NCBI GenBank assembly: GCA_023091665.1
Contig: JALJCQ010000030.1
Location: 1,428,501-1,492,500, forward strand
DNA from: Pythium myriotylum
Taxonomy: Eukaryota > Oomycota > Peronosporomycetes > Pythiales > Pythiaceae
DNA: 64,000 bases
Direction: 5' to 3'
Shown here: positions 9,193-19,895 of the stretch, one piece after another
How the letters are laid out: each line of letters opens with the position of its first letter
Position numbering within the stretch: position 1 is the stretch's first letter
Position numbers and translations under genes: made by a program
The notes under the pieces: generated by a model
What the model was told of the DNA's origin: nothing
What the model saw: only the letters and a program-made list of their open reading frames with translations
The model's database searches: none

Positions 9193-10149
9193 CAAAAACG
9201 CCACTCACGACACCAATACAACAACAACCAACCAACGCATCTACCACGCCACGCAGCAGCAACAACTGCGCCCACACACACGCTAACAACTCCCAAACAC
9301 GCAACCACAACACAACACGCACCACGCGACCAACACACGACCACAACACACACACCACAACCACAACAACATACGCCACACCCTCGCCTCCTCACCTCAC
9401 ACGGGTTGCTCCTCTTGCTTCACTCACAAACCAACAACCCCACTCACACGAGCCACCAGCTTCTGACGCCACCCACGCCACCCACGCCACCCACGACGGC
9501 TGGGATGCCACGACTCACAGCCCACCCCACCCCCAACCTTCCCAACCGTTTACCACCTAGACCAAGGAGGGTGATCGAACCACTCGATGGTGCCCCCGGT
9601 GCCGATCACCTGTTGTCCGCCAACTTGATTCCGTCGGATGGGGCAAGCTGGTATCGACTTGCCACACCCCACCCCGGACACATCAACTCTCTGTGTGTGC
9701 CATGGGTCGAACCTCGCAGTCGTCTCGGACGCTCGTCGCTCTTCGGTCTGCACGACACCATGTTGTTCTGGATGGAGGCCACAGCTAGGCTGGAATGAGC
9801 TGGTGATACTCGATACATCCGGGGCCCGTCACAACACGGAGGAGGCCCCTCCTCACCGACTCTTGCTACTTCTCCCAAGCCGAAGCCACCCCCAGGATGC
9901 TGGCATGCTGGCATGCTGGCGTGGGTAGAAAGCGTCGACTCTAGCGGTGCTCCACCAAGGCACACCACGATGGGGTCGCGGCGCGGCGTGGTGAAGTCGA
10001 AGGTGGGCTCGTGCCCTGCGTGTGCCGCTCTGATGGTCTCCTGGACTGCCCTGCTGAGTGTGGTGTGTGTGGCTGTTGATCCGCGGACGTATTTGCAAAG
10101 GTCGGGAGGTGGTCGAGGTGGCTGTTTGGTGGTGTAAAAATCAAAGAGA

Positions 10150-10222
10150 TGGTCATATTGGGGCTCGAACCCAAGACCACAGCGTTATTAGCACTGCGCT
10201 CTACCGACTGAGCTATACGACC
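10150..10222 (-). tRNA. tRNA-Ile(AAU), unit 2
   Basis: Identical to the unit 1 gene; intact A and B boxes, T5 terminator and native upstream flank. Confidence 0.97.
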
Positions 10223-11209
10223 GCATTGCCTCCTACCCCACACAAATACAAACAAAAACGCCACTCACGACACCAATACAACAACAACCAACCAACGCAT
10301 CTACCACGCCACGCAGCAGCAACAACTGCGCCCACACACACGCTAACAACTCCCAAACACGCAACCACAACACAACACGCACCACGCGACCAACACACGA
10401 CCACAACACACACACCACAACCACAACAACATACGCCACACCCTCGCCTCCTCACCTCACACGGGTTGCTCCTCTTGCTTCACTCACAAACCAACAACCC
10501 CACTCACACGAGCCACCAGCTTCTGACGCCACCCACGCCACCCACGCCACCCACGACGGCTGGGATGCCACGACTCACAGCCCACCCCACCCCCAACCTT
10601 CCCAACCGTTTACCACCTAGACCAAGGAGGGTGATCGAACCACTCGATGGTGCCCCCGGTGCCGATCACCTGTTGTCCGCCAACTTGATTCCGTCGGATG
10701 GGGCAAGCTGGTATCGACTTGCCACACCCCACCCCGGACACATCAACTCTCTGTGTGTGCCATGGGTCGAACCTCGCAGTCGTCTCGGACGCTCGTCGCT
10801 CTTCGGTCTGCACGACACCATGTTGTTCTGGATGGAGGCCACAGCTAGGCTGGAATGAGCTGGTGATACTCGATACATCCGGGGCCCGTCACAACACGGA
10901 GGAGGCCCCTCCTCACCGACTCTTGCTACTTCTCCCAAGCCGAAGCCACCCCCAGGATGCTGGCATGCTGGCATGCTGGCGTGGGTAGAAAGCGTCGACT
11001 CTAGCGGTGCTCCACCAAGGCACACCACGATGGGGTCGCGGCGCGGCGTGGTGAAGTCGAAGGTGGGCTCGTGCCCTGCGTGTGCCGCTCTGATGGTCTC
11101 CTGGACTGCCCTGCTGAGTGTGGTGTGTGTGGCTGTTGATCCGCGGACGTATTTGCAAAGGTCGGGAGGTGGTCGAGGTGGCTGTTTGGTGGTGTAAAAA
11201 TCAAAGAGA

Positions 11210-11282
11210 TGGTCATATTGGGGCTCGAACCCAAGACCACAGCGTTATTAGCACTGCGCTCTACCGACTGAGCTATACGACC
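11210..11282 (-). tRNA. tRNA-Ile(AAU), unit 3
   Basis: Identical to the unit 1 gene; native upstream flank. Confidence 0.97.
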
Positions 11283-12269
11283 GCATTGCCTCCTACCCCA
11301 CACAAATACAAACAAAAACGCCACTCACGACACCAATACAACAACAACCAACCAACGCATCTACCACGCCACGCAGCAGCAACAACTGCGCCCACACACA
11401 CGCTAACAACTCCCAAACACGCAACCACAACACAACACGCACCACGCGACCAACACACGACCACAACACACACACCACAACCACAACAACATACGCCACA
11501 CCCTCGCCTCCTCACCTCACACGGGTTGCTCCTCTTGCTTCACTCACAAACCAACAACCCCACTCACACGAGCCACCAGCTTCTGACGCCACCCACGCCA
11601 CCCACGCCACCCACGACGGCTGGGATGCCACGACTCACAGCCCACCCCACCCCCAACCTTCCCAACCGTTTACCACCTAGACCAAGGAGGGTGATCGAAC
11701 CACTCGATGGTGCCCCCGGTGCCGATCACCTGTTGTCCGCCAACTTGATTCCGTCGGATGGGGCAAGCTGGTATCGACTTGCCACACCCCACCCCGGACA
11801 CATCAACTCTCTGTGTGTGCCATGGGTCGAACCTCGCAGTCGTCTCGGACGCTCGTCGCTCTTCGGTCTGCACGACACCATGTTGTTCTGGATGGAGGCC
11901 ACAGCTAGGCTGGAATGAGCTGGTGATACTCGATACATCCGGGGCCCGTCACAACACGGAGGAGGCCCCTCCTCACCGACTCTTGCTACTTCTCCCAAGC
12001 CGAAGCCACCCCCAGGATGCTGGCATGCTGGCATGCTGGCGTGGGTAGAAAGCGTCGACTCTAGCGGTGCTCCACCAAGGCACACCACGATGGGGTCGCG
12101 GCGCGGCGTGGTGAAGTCGAAGGTGGGCTCGTGCCCTGCGTGTGCCGCTCTGATGGTCTCCTGGACTGCCCTGCTGAGTGTGGTGTGTGTGGCTGTTGAT
12201 CCGCGGACGTATTTGCAAAGGTCGGGAGGTGGTCGAGGTGGCTGTTTGGTGGTGTAAAAATCAAAGAGA

Positions 12270-12342
12270 TGGTCATATTGGGGCTCGAACCCAAGACCAC
12301 AGCGTTATTAGCACTGCGCTCTACCGACTGAGCTATACGACC
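12270..12342 (-). tRNA. tRNA-Ile(AAU), unit 4
   Basis: Identical to the unit 1 gene; native upstream flank. Confidence 0.97.
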
Positions 12343-13329
12343 GCATTGCCTCCTACCCCACACAAATACAAACAAAAACGCCACTCACGACACCAATACA
12401 ACAACAACCAACCAACGCATCTACCACGCCACGCAGCAGCAACAACTGCGCCCACACACACGCTAACAACTCCCAAACACGCAACCACAACACAACACGC
12501 ACCACGCGACCAACACACGACCACAACACACACACCACAACCACAACAACATACGCCACACCCTCGCCTCCTCACCTCACACGGGTTGCTCCTCTTGCTT
12601 CACTCACAAACCAACAACCCCACTCACACGAGCCACCAGCTTCTGACGCCACCCACGCCACCCACGCCACCCACGACGGCTGGGATGCCACGACTCACAG
12701 CCCACCCCACCCCCAACCTTCCCAACCGTTTACCACCTAGACCAAGGAGGGTGATCGAACCACTCGATGGTGCCCCCGGTGCCGATCACCTGTTGTCCGC
12801 CAACTTGATTCCGTCGGATGGGGCAAGCTGGTATCGACTTGCCACACCCCACCCCGGACACATCAACTCTCTGTGTGTGCCATGGGTCGAACCTCGCAGT
12901 CGTCTCGGACGCTCGTCGCTCTTCGGTCTGCACGACACCATGTTGTTCTGGATGGAGGCCACAGCTAGGCTGGAATGAGCTGGTGATACTCGATACATCC
13001 GGGGCCCGTCACAACACGGAGGAGGCCCCTCCTCACCGACTCTTGCTACTTCTCCCAAGCCGAAGCCACCCCCAGGATGCTGGCATGCTGGCATGCTGGC
13101 GTGGGTAGAAAGCGTCGACTCTAGCGGTGCTCCACCAAGGCACACCACGATGGGGTCGCGGCGCGGCGTGGTGAAGTCGAAGGTGGGCTCGTGCCCTGCG
13201 TGTGCCGCTCTGATGGTCTCCTGGACTGCCCTGCTGAGTGTGGTGTGTGTGGCTGTTGATCCGCGGACGTATTTGCAAAGGTCGGGAGGTGGTCGAGGTG
13301 GCTGTTTGGTGGTGTAAAAATCAAAGAGA

Positions 13330-13402
13330 TGGTCATATTGGGGCTCGAACCCAAGACCACAGCGTTATTAGCACTGCGCTCTACCGACTGAGCTATACGA
13401 CC
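13330..13402 (-). tRNA. tRNA-Ile(AAU), unit 5; upstream flank replaced by E1
   Basis: The gene is complete, but element E1 begins at the base next to nucleotide 1. The native TFIIIB-site region is therefore replaced by element sequence. Confidence 0.96.
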
Positions 13403-13417
13403 CTCACTTCGCAATTT
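13403..13417 (+). promoter_or_regulatory. Initiator-like motif at the 5' end of E1
   Basis: CTCACTTCGCAATTT matches the oomycete Inr (CTCATTYYNCAWTTT) at 14 of 15 positions, the mismatch being C for T at position 5. It lies at the very start of the element, as expected if the RNA starts at the Inr and retrotransposition copies from there. E2-E5 share it with single-base junction changes. Confidence 0.6.
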
Positions 13418-13517
13418 GCTCGCTACCCCTCAAGTGACCAAGTCCAGAAGTGTCCAGTCCAAGCACCCAGCCCAGCTGCCAGCCCATCACCCCCGACCCT
13501 CTCCACACCCAGTCGCC

Positions 13518-13694
13518 ATGGCCAAGGGTTCTGCGAGAGCCAAGACCAAGCGCAAGAAGCTTGGCATCGGGACGCTGCCGCCACCGCGCCGACCAGTCGG
13601 CATCCCATGCGTGCTTCCTTCGGCTTCATCGGGAGAGCCGACATTCACCACATGGAGAGCGCGCGCCAGAGCTCGGCCACCCGGTCGACTCTAA
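13518..13694 (+). CDS. Small basic ORF of E1 (58 aa)
   Basis: The first ATG of the element encodes a basic peptide starting MAKGSARAKTKRKKLGIG, with a nuclear-localisation-like KTKRKK, a Pro/Arg segment (PPPRRPVG) and an Arg-rich end. All five long E copies keep it open; E3-E5 read MTKGAARAK. It does not match the start of the LINE ORF1, so it may be the preserved N-terminus of ORF1 from a related autonomous element. Whether it is translated is unknown. Confidence 0.35.
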   Translation: MAKGSARAKTKRKKLGIGTLPPPRRPVGIPCVLPSASSGEPTFTTWRARARARPPGRL

Positions 13695-14182
13695 TATCAA
13701 CCCACCGCTGATCAACCCACGCCGTGACCAACACTCACGGCACCCAGCCACCAACCTTCACTCACGAGACCGTTGGGTAACCAACACTCACCGACACCAA
13801 CCTCAACCCAACCAGCACTCACCGACACCAACCTCAACCCAACCAGCATTCAAGCAACCCAGCATCAACCCAACCGGCATTCAGCCAACCCAGCTTCAAC
13901 CCAACCAACACTCAACTCACCCAGCATCAACATACCAGCAAACCACCAAATGAAGGTCAAGTTAACCCAGTACCCAGCTTCAACGACAACAGAACAACCA
14001 CCTCAACAACCCAACGAACCATGACGCAAGGATTCATCCTCTCAGCACAAACCGACCAGCCAACCACGAGACTCAACCGAACCTTAGCAACATAAAACCC
14101 GCACGGGATTAGCGAGCAGTTAGAAGTCAGTCGTAAATGCTAGTGCAGCAATACAGACGCCTTGAAACTGAGCTATACGACC

Positions 14183-15242
14183 GCATTGCCTCCTACCCCA
14201 CACAAATACAAACAAAAACGCCACTCACGACACCAATACAACAACAACCAACCAACGCATCTACCACGCCACGCAGCAGCAACAACTGCGCCCACACACA
14301 CGCTAACAACTCCCAAACACGCAACCACAACACAACACGCACCACGCGACCAACACACGACCACAACACACACACCACAACCACAACAACATACGCCACA
14401 CCCTCGCCTCCTCACCTCACACGGGTTGCTCCTCTTGCTTCACTCACAAACCAACAACCCCACTCACACGAGCCACCAGCTTCTGACGCCACCCACGCCA
14501 CCCACGCCACCCACGACGGCTGGGATGCCACGACTCACAGCCCACCCCACCCCCAACCTTCCCAACCGTTTACCACCTAGACCAAGGAGGGTGATCGAAC
14601 CACTCGATGGTGCCCCCGGTGCCGATCACCTGTTGTCCGCCAACTTGATTCCGTCGGATGGGGCAAGCTGGTATCGACTTGCCACACCCCACCCCGGACA
14701 CATCAACTCTCTGTGTGTGCCATGGGTCGAACCTCGCAGTCGTCTCGGACGCTCGTCGCTCTTCGGTCTGCACGACACCATGTTGTTCTGGATGGAGGCC
14801 ACAGCTAGGCTGGAATGAGCTGGTGATACTCGATACATCCGGGGCCCGTCACAACACGGAGGAGGCCCCTCCTCACCGACTCTTGCTACTTCTCCCAAGC
14901 CGAAGCCACCCCCAGGATGCTGGCATGCTGGCATGCTGGCGTGGGTAGAAAGCGTCGACTCTAGCGGTGCTCCACCAAGGCACACCACGATGGGGTCGCG
15001 GCGCGGCGTGGTGAAGTCGAAGGTGGGCTCGTGCCCTGCGTGTGCCGCTCTGATGGTCTCCTGGACTGCCCTGCTGAGTGTGGTGTGTGTGGCTGTTGAT
15101 CCGCGGACGTATTTGCAAAGGTCGGGAGGTGGTCGAGGTGGCTGTTTGGTGGTGTAAAAATCAAAGAGATGGTCATATTGGGGCTCGAACCCAAGACCAC
15201 AGCGTTATTAGCACTGCGCTCTACCGACTGAGCTATACGACC
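14183..15242 (-). repeat. tRNA-Ile array unit 6
   Basis: A single complete 1,060-bp unit between E1 and E2. Unit plus E element repeats with an 1,840-bp period here. Confidence 0.96.
15170..15242 (-). tRNA. tRNA-Ile(AAU), unit 6; upstream flank replaced by E2
   Basis: Complete gene, identical to unit 1, abutting E2. Confidence 0.96.
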
Positions 15243-16006
15243 CTCACTTCGCAATTTGCTCGCTACCCCTCAAGTGACCAAGTCCAGAAGTGTCCAGTCC
15301 AAGCACCCAGCCCAGCTGCCAGCCCATCACCCCCGACCCTCTCCACACCCAGTCGCCATGGCCAAGGGTTCTGCGAGAGCCAAGACCAAGCGCAAGAAGC
15401 TTGGCATCGGGACGCTGCCGCCACCGCGCCGACCAGTCGGCATCCCATGCGTGCTTCCTTCGGCTTCATCGGGAGAGCCGACATTCACCACATGGAGAGC
15501 GCGCGCCAGAGCTCGGCCACCCGGTCGACTCTAATATCAACCCACCGCTGATCAACCCACGCCGTGACCAACACTCACGGCACCCAGCCACCAACCTTCA
15601 CTCACGAGACCGTTGGGTAACCAACACTCACCGACACCAACCTCAACCCAACCAGCACTCACCGACACCAACCTCAACCCAACCAGCATTCAAGCAACCC
15701 AGCATCAACCCAACCGGCATTCAGCCAACCCAGCTTCAACCCAACCAACACTCAACTCACCCAGCATCAACATACCAGCAAACCACCAAATGAAGGTCAA
15801 GTTAACCCAGTACCCAGCTTCAACGACAACAGAACAACCACCTCAACAACCCAACGAACCATGACGCAAGGATTCATCCTCTCAGCACAAACCGACCAGC
15901 CAACCACGAGACTCAACCGAACCTTAGCAACATAAAACCCGCACGGGATTAGCGAGCAGTTAGAAGTCAGTCGTAAATGCTAGTGCAGCAATACAGACGC
16001 CTTGAA
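15243..16006 (+). mobile_element. Non-autonomous retroelement E2 (764 bp)
   Basis: Reads identical to E1 over its whole length, including the unusual extra C at the 5' junction. It is flanked by the 16-bp tRNA duplication (15227-15242 and 16007-16022). Identity of element, junction and neighbouring unit points to duplication of an 1,840-bp composite rather than a second independent insertion. Confidence 0.85.
15358..15534 (+). CDS. Small basic ORF of E2 (58 aa)
   Basis: Identical to the E1 ORF (MAKGSARAK start, KTKRKK, Arg-rich end). Confidence 0.35.
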   Translation: MAKGSARAKTKRKKLGIGTLPPPRRPVGIPCVLPSASSGEPTFTTWRARARARPPGRL

Positions 16007-16022
16007 ACTGAGCTATACGACC

Positions 16023-17082
16023 GCATTGCCTCCTACCCCACACAAATACAAACAAAAACGCCACTCACGACACCAATACAACAACAACCAACCAACGCAT
16101 CTACCACGCCACGCAGCAGCAACAACTGCGCCCACACACACGCTAACAACTCCCAAACACGCAACCACAACACAACACGCACCACGCGACCAACACACGA
16201 CCACAACACACACACCACAACCACAACAACATACGCCACACCCTCGCCTCCTCACCTCACACGGGTTGCTCCTCTTGCTTCACTCACAAACCAACAACCC
16301 CACTCACACGAGCCACCAGCTTCTGACGCCACCCACGCCACCCACGCCACCCACGACGGCTGGGATGCCACGACTCACAGCCCACCCCACCCCCAACCTT
16401 CCCAACCGTTTACCACCTAGACCAAGGAGGGTGATCGAACCACTCGATGGTGCCCCCGGTGCCGATCACCTGTTGTCCGCCAACTTGATTCCGTCGGATG
16501 GGGCAAGCTGGTATCGACTTGCCACACCCCACCCCGGACACATCAACTCTCTGTGTGTGCCATGGGTCGAACCTCGCAGTCGTCTCGGACGCTCGTCGCT
16601 CTTCGGTCTGCACGACACCATGTTGTTCTGGATGGAGGCCACAGCTAGGCTGGAATGAGCTGGTGATACTCGATACATCCGGGGCCCGTCACAACACGGA
16701 GGAGGCCCCTCCTCACCGACTCTTGCTACTTCTCCCAAGCCGAAGCCACCCCCAGGATGCTGGCATGCTGGCATGCTGGCGTGGGTAGAAAGCGTCGACT
16801 CTAGCGGTGCTCCACCAAGGCACACCACGATGGGGTCGCGGCGCGGCGTGGTGAAGTCGAAGGTGGGCTCGTGCCCTGCGTGTGCCGCTCTGATGGTCTC
16901 CTGGACTGCCCTGCTGAGTGTGGTGTGTGTGGCTGTTGATCCGCGGACGTATTTGCAAAGGTCGGGAGGTGGTCGAGGTGGCTGTTTGGTGGTGTAAAAA
17001 TCAAAGAGATGGTCATATTGGGGCTCGAACCCAAGACCACAGCGTTATTAGCACTGCGCTCTACCGACTGAGCTATACGACC
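16023..17082 (-). repeat. tRNA-Ile array unit 7
   Basis: A single complete unit between E2 and the full-length LINE. Confidence 0.96.
17010..17082 (-). tRNA. tRNA-Ile(AAU), unit 7; upstream flank replaced by the LINE
   Basis: Complete gene. Nucleotides 1-16 (17067-17082) form the left target-site duplication of the 7.3-kb LINE, which starts at the next base and is transcribed away from the tRNA. Confidence 0.96.
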
Positions 17083-17097
17083 TCACTTCTCGTTTTG
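17083..17097 (+). promoter_or_regulatory. Initiator-like motif at the LINE 5' end
   Basis: Read with the tRNA-derived C before it, CTCACTTCTCGTTTT matches the oomycete Inr core CTCATTYYNCAWTTT at 13 of 15 positions and lies at the first bases of the element. This would be an internal Pol II promoter back to back with the Pol III start of the tRNA. Confidence 0.5.
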
Positions 17098-17177
17098 CCT
17101 CGTCGAGCACAAGTCGATCCAAGCAAACAGCCGAAGTAACCAGCCAACCAGCCTCCCAGCCTTCCCGTCGAACGAAG

Positions 17178-19895
17178 ATGAAGCCAGCGAACCAGATCGA
17201 CTCGGCTCGCCCATCCCTCTCCGACCTCGACTTTGTGGGTGAGAACCCTCCCGCGCAGCTGCTCCGTCCCGTCTCTGCACAAGATTCGGGAAGTCTCACG
17301 CATTGTGAGCCACCATCTGGTCCGGATGGTGCCAGTGCGACTGCCGACGACCCTGCGACGCCCGCGCCCGTATCTCACGTGACTTCGAAGTCAGTGAATG
17401 CGCAAGCCCCAGTCAGCTCCGGCACGACGGCTACCTCCGCGGTCGACGACGCCGACGCTCCTTCAACCGCCGACGGACCCGCCTCTACCGCCCGCATCGT
17501 GGATGTCGGTGCCGGTATGACGGTGCTCGTGACAGGCTCCGCTCCGGTGGCGTCTGGTGTCGAGATCTCCGTTGCGCTTTCCAGTTCGACCGACTCGCTC
17601 GCGAACACTGGGACTACTGCTGTCTCCTGTGGCGACGATGACGACGACGACTTGATGATGGCGGCGACCTCGCTCCAGCTCAGTCTCGCCTCAAGCCCCG
17701 ACGAATCAACTGTTGAAGACTCGACTACGACTGATTCGACCCCGGATCCGATTCCGGATGCTCAGCAACCGCCTGCCAGTGCGGCAGGTGCGACGCCTTC
17801 GCTTGGTGCTCTTCTACGCCGTCCAACCGAGATTCGCCGTGACAGAACTCCCGTCTCGGCGACCAGTCGTGTGGTGCTGCCTCGACCGTGTGCTGCGGAT
17901 ATCGAAGCGATTGACGCGCTGTACGAGAACGGTGGCGACTGGGCCTCGCTCTTCACGTCAGTTGAACAAGCGCGCCCGTACGAGCTCCCGCGCGCTCGTT
18001 ACGTCATGACCATCGACACTGGTCGCGCGTTCGAGCGTACCGGCATCAACAAGATCATGGCGTCTTTTCTCAAGGACAACGGGAACCCCGTGGTCACCGA
18101 GCAGATCAAGCTTCAAGAACTCGGCCAGATCTCCAAGGGTCGTGGCGGAGAAATCCGCGTCAAGGTCAAGTCACGTGCTGCGTGCGAACGCCTCGCGCGT
18201 CAGGAAGTCAAGATCCTCGGTGGCAAGTACATGTTCCAAGACTTCGACGTCCTCGCCGATCGCTTCTACATCGACATCTCGAGCGTCGACAGCAACTTCG
18301 ACAACGAAGGTCTTCTGCGCGCGTTCTTCGACATCGGCAGCGAGCCGATTTACGACACGTTCCGCGACGTCAACCTCGCGTCCGGAATGACGACAGCAAC
18401 GTGGCGCGTCTACTTTCGAAGTGCGACGTGCCCACGAGCGCTGTGTGTGCAAGGCTTCACGTGCGACCAAGTCATCTTCGGCAACCGCATGTACCCAGCT
18501 TTGGCGCGCGACGCCGCGTTCCCGTCCCAGCGACGTGGTTTCGGTCAGGTGTCGCCACACGCTTTGGACTTGGACAAGATCAACCAGCCTACTCCGCCAG
18601 CACCAGTGCAACCGTCCGAGCCGGCTGCTCCGACTTCGTACGCAGACGCGGTGAAGAACGGTGTCTCGCAAGCGGAGTCCAAGTCGCAAGACTCTGCAAG
18701 CGTCATCTCGGTCGGTACGCACGCGGGATCGCTGTTGACGCCTCCGGGTAGTCCGCAGCCTGGAGCCAAGTCTCTGCCGCCGCCGCCACCGCCGCTCGGT
18801 CTGTCCGCGTCCAACGCAGATCGTCCGGAAAACGGAACCAAATCGACCAAGTCCAAGGGCAAGCGCTCGCGTTACGCCGACGACTTTGCCGACATGTTAC
18901 AGAAGGCGCGACCGAAGCCCGTGCAAGGCATCGCGACAAGCAACTACTTCGAAGTGTTGAACTCCATCGAGTTCGAACTCGACTGCTGCAATGCGGCGCT
19001 CAACGAGTCGAGCCTGCCGCGGTTCCAGGTCGTGCCTCGCAAGGTCAAGGGTCCCGACACGATCAAGACCAGCAAGGAGTCGAGTCACTTCTTGACCAAG
19101 CACCACACTCTGGTCATGAAGACGAAGGAACCGACGTCAATCCAAGAGATCCTCGCCGAACTCGAGACGACCGAGCCCACCGCCGACCTCCAGCTCCAGT
19201 CGAACCATATCGCTGCAGCGGACGTTCGTGCGGAATCACTTCGGAAGACTCTCCGCAACACGGCCAACCCGGACACGATCGGCCATCTTGCCGGTGGGAA
19301 GTCTCCGCTCGCGTTCAACTCTGTGCTGCTCGGCGAGATGAGTGACCTCAGCGGCAACGTCAAGGAACTCGCACAGCTCCACATGATCAATCGTGTGTTG
19401 AGCGCGACTGATCCAAACTCGTGTACGACCTTCGCGCACAAGTGGGCTGCGCACTACGGTGAGAAGCTGCCGAAGGATCGCAATGACATCTTCAAGATGA
19501 CGGGACGGTGGTATCGTGATGAGCGGATGTCGGCGCTCTTGCGAGCCACGTGCGCGCTCTCGTTGTTCGAGTTGATGCTCATGTGCACGGCGCCGCAGAT
19601 CTTCCAGAGCGACATGTGGATCCAGCGCCTTACCGGAGCTCCAGTCGGGTGGATTCCAGCACTCAACGGTCGTTTGCTCCACCCCAACGTGTTGTTGGCA
19701 CTGCTGCGCTCCGACTTGGGCGCACAGATCTTTGCCGTGTGGGAGAAGATCCAGTGGCAAGGCGAGCTTCTCGACGACCTCGAATATCTTCGCACGTGCG
19801 GCTTGTACTTCTCCGACGACGAAGCGGTTCTCCAGCTTACGGCTGTCAACGGCGTCGCAACACTAGGTGCCGGACCGCTCTGCCTCGACTGCTAA
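17178..19895 (+). CDS. LINE ORF1 protein, 905 aa, nucleic-acid-binding (gag-like) candidate
   Basis: The first ATG of the element opens a 905-codon frame. Residues 1-230 are Ser/Thr/Ala/Asp-rich and disordered, with an Asp run near 153. Residues about 360-440 (RFYIDISSVDSNFDNEGLL ... TATWRVYF) have the beta-alpha-beta pattern of an RRM-like domain, as in many LINE ORF1 proteins. A Pro-rich linker with SYADAVKNG (about 486) and a poly-Pro run (about 535) follows. The last ~320 residues are helical and unlike anything I recognise. I saw no CCHC zinc knuckles, which many ORF1 proteins have. Expected role: RNA packaging in the retrotransposition particle, by family analogy. It overlaps ORF2 by 29 nt. 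Confidence 0.8.
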   Translation: MKPANQIDSARPSLSDLDFVGENPPAQLLRPVSAQDSGSLTHCEPPSGPDGASATADDPATPAPVSHVTSKSVNAQAPVSSGTTATSAVDDADAPSTADGPASTARIVDVGAGMTVLVTGSAPVASGVEISVALSSSTDSLANTGTTAVSCGDDDDDDLMMAATSLQLSLASSPDESTVEDSTTTDSTPDPIPDAQQPPASAAGATPSLGALLRRPTEIRRDRTPVSATSRVVLPRPCAADIEAIDALYENGGDWASLFTSVEQARPYELPRARYVMTIDTGRAFERTGINKIMASFLKDNGNPVVTEQIKLQELGQISKGRGGEIRVKVKSRAACERLARQEVKILGGKYMFQDFDVLADRFYIDISSVDSNFDNEGLLRAFFDIGSEPIYDTFRDVNLASGMTTATWRVYFRSATCPRALCVQGFTCDQVIFGNRMYPALARDAAFPSQRRGFGQVSPHALDLDKINQPTPPAPVQPSEPAAPTSYADAVKNGVSQAESKSQDSASVISVGTHAGSLLTPPGSPQPGAKSLPPPPPPLGLSASNADRPENGTKSTKSKGKRSRYADDFADMLQKARPKPVQGIATSNYFEVLNSIEFELDCCNAALNESSLPRFQVVPRKVKGPDTIKTSKESSHFLTKHHTLVMKTKEPTSIQEILAELETTEPTADLQLQSNHIAAADVRAESLRKTLRNTANPDTIGHLAGGKSPLAFNSVLLGEMSDLSGNVKELAQLHMINRVLSATDPNSCTTFAHKWAAHYGEKLPKDRNDIFKMTGRWYRDERMSALLRATCALSLFELMLMCTAPQIFQSDMWIQRLTGAPVGWIPALNGRLLHPNVLLALLRSDLGAQIFAVWEKIQWQGELLDDLEYLRTCGLYFSDDEAVLQLTAVNGVATLGAGPLCLDC

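Larger units (their letters stand above)
8093..13402 (-). repeat. tRNA-Ile tandem array, block 1: 10-nt stub plus units 1-5
   Basis: Each unit is 1,060 bp, defined here from GCATTGCCTCC to the 5' end of the next tRNA; units 1-5 start at 8103, 9163, 10223, 11283 and 12343. A unit is about 987 bp of spacer plus a 73-bp minus-strand tRNA. The first ~400 bp of spacer is A/C-rich on the + strand, and the rest is GC-richer. Short internal repeats include ACGCCACCC three times (8406-8436) and ATGCTGGC three times (8837-8860). The array starts inside a tRNA: only its first ten nucleotides remain (8093-8102), fused to the relic upstream. I see no variation between these five units. Confidence 0.97.
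13403..14166 (+). mobile_element. Non-autonomous tRNA-targeting retroelement E1 (764 bp)
   Basis: It lies between the complete tRNA of unit 5 (its nucleotides 1-16 at 13387-13402) and a direct repeat of the same 16 bp at 14167-14182, the target-site duplication. It begins with an initiator-like CTCACTTCGCAATTT and carries a 58-codon basic ORF. It has about two copies of a 31-bp minisatellite (core caccgacaccaacctcaacc) followed by A/C-rich DNA, and ends in AATACAGACGCCTTGAA without a poly(A) tail. That 17-bp 3' end is shared with the full-length LINE, so mobilisation in trans by the LINE reverse transcriptase is likely. E1 and E2 appear identical, including an extra C at the 5' junction. Confidence 0.85.

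Noticed and set aside
9998..10858. 266-aa open frame repeated in every array unit, plus about eight other repeated open frames
   Set aside because: It runs antisense through the tRNA gene, is Thr/Pro/His low complexity from A/C-rich DNA, and the 1,060-bp period is not a multiple of three. It is lack of stops, not coding.
13450..13953. 167-aa and overlapping frames in E elements as a real protein
   Set aside because: They pass through a 31-bp minisatellite that changes frame with copy number; only the 58-aa ATG frame upstream is consistent among copies.
13403..14182. E elements as LTR retrotransposons or solo LTRs
   Set aside because: No TG...CA ends. The duplication is 16 bp, not 4-6, and a 5'-truncated copy with an intact 3' end exists, which fits target-primed reverse transcription.
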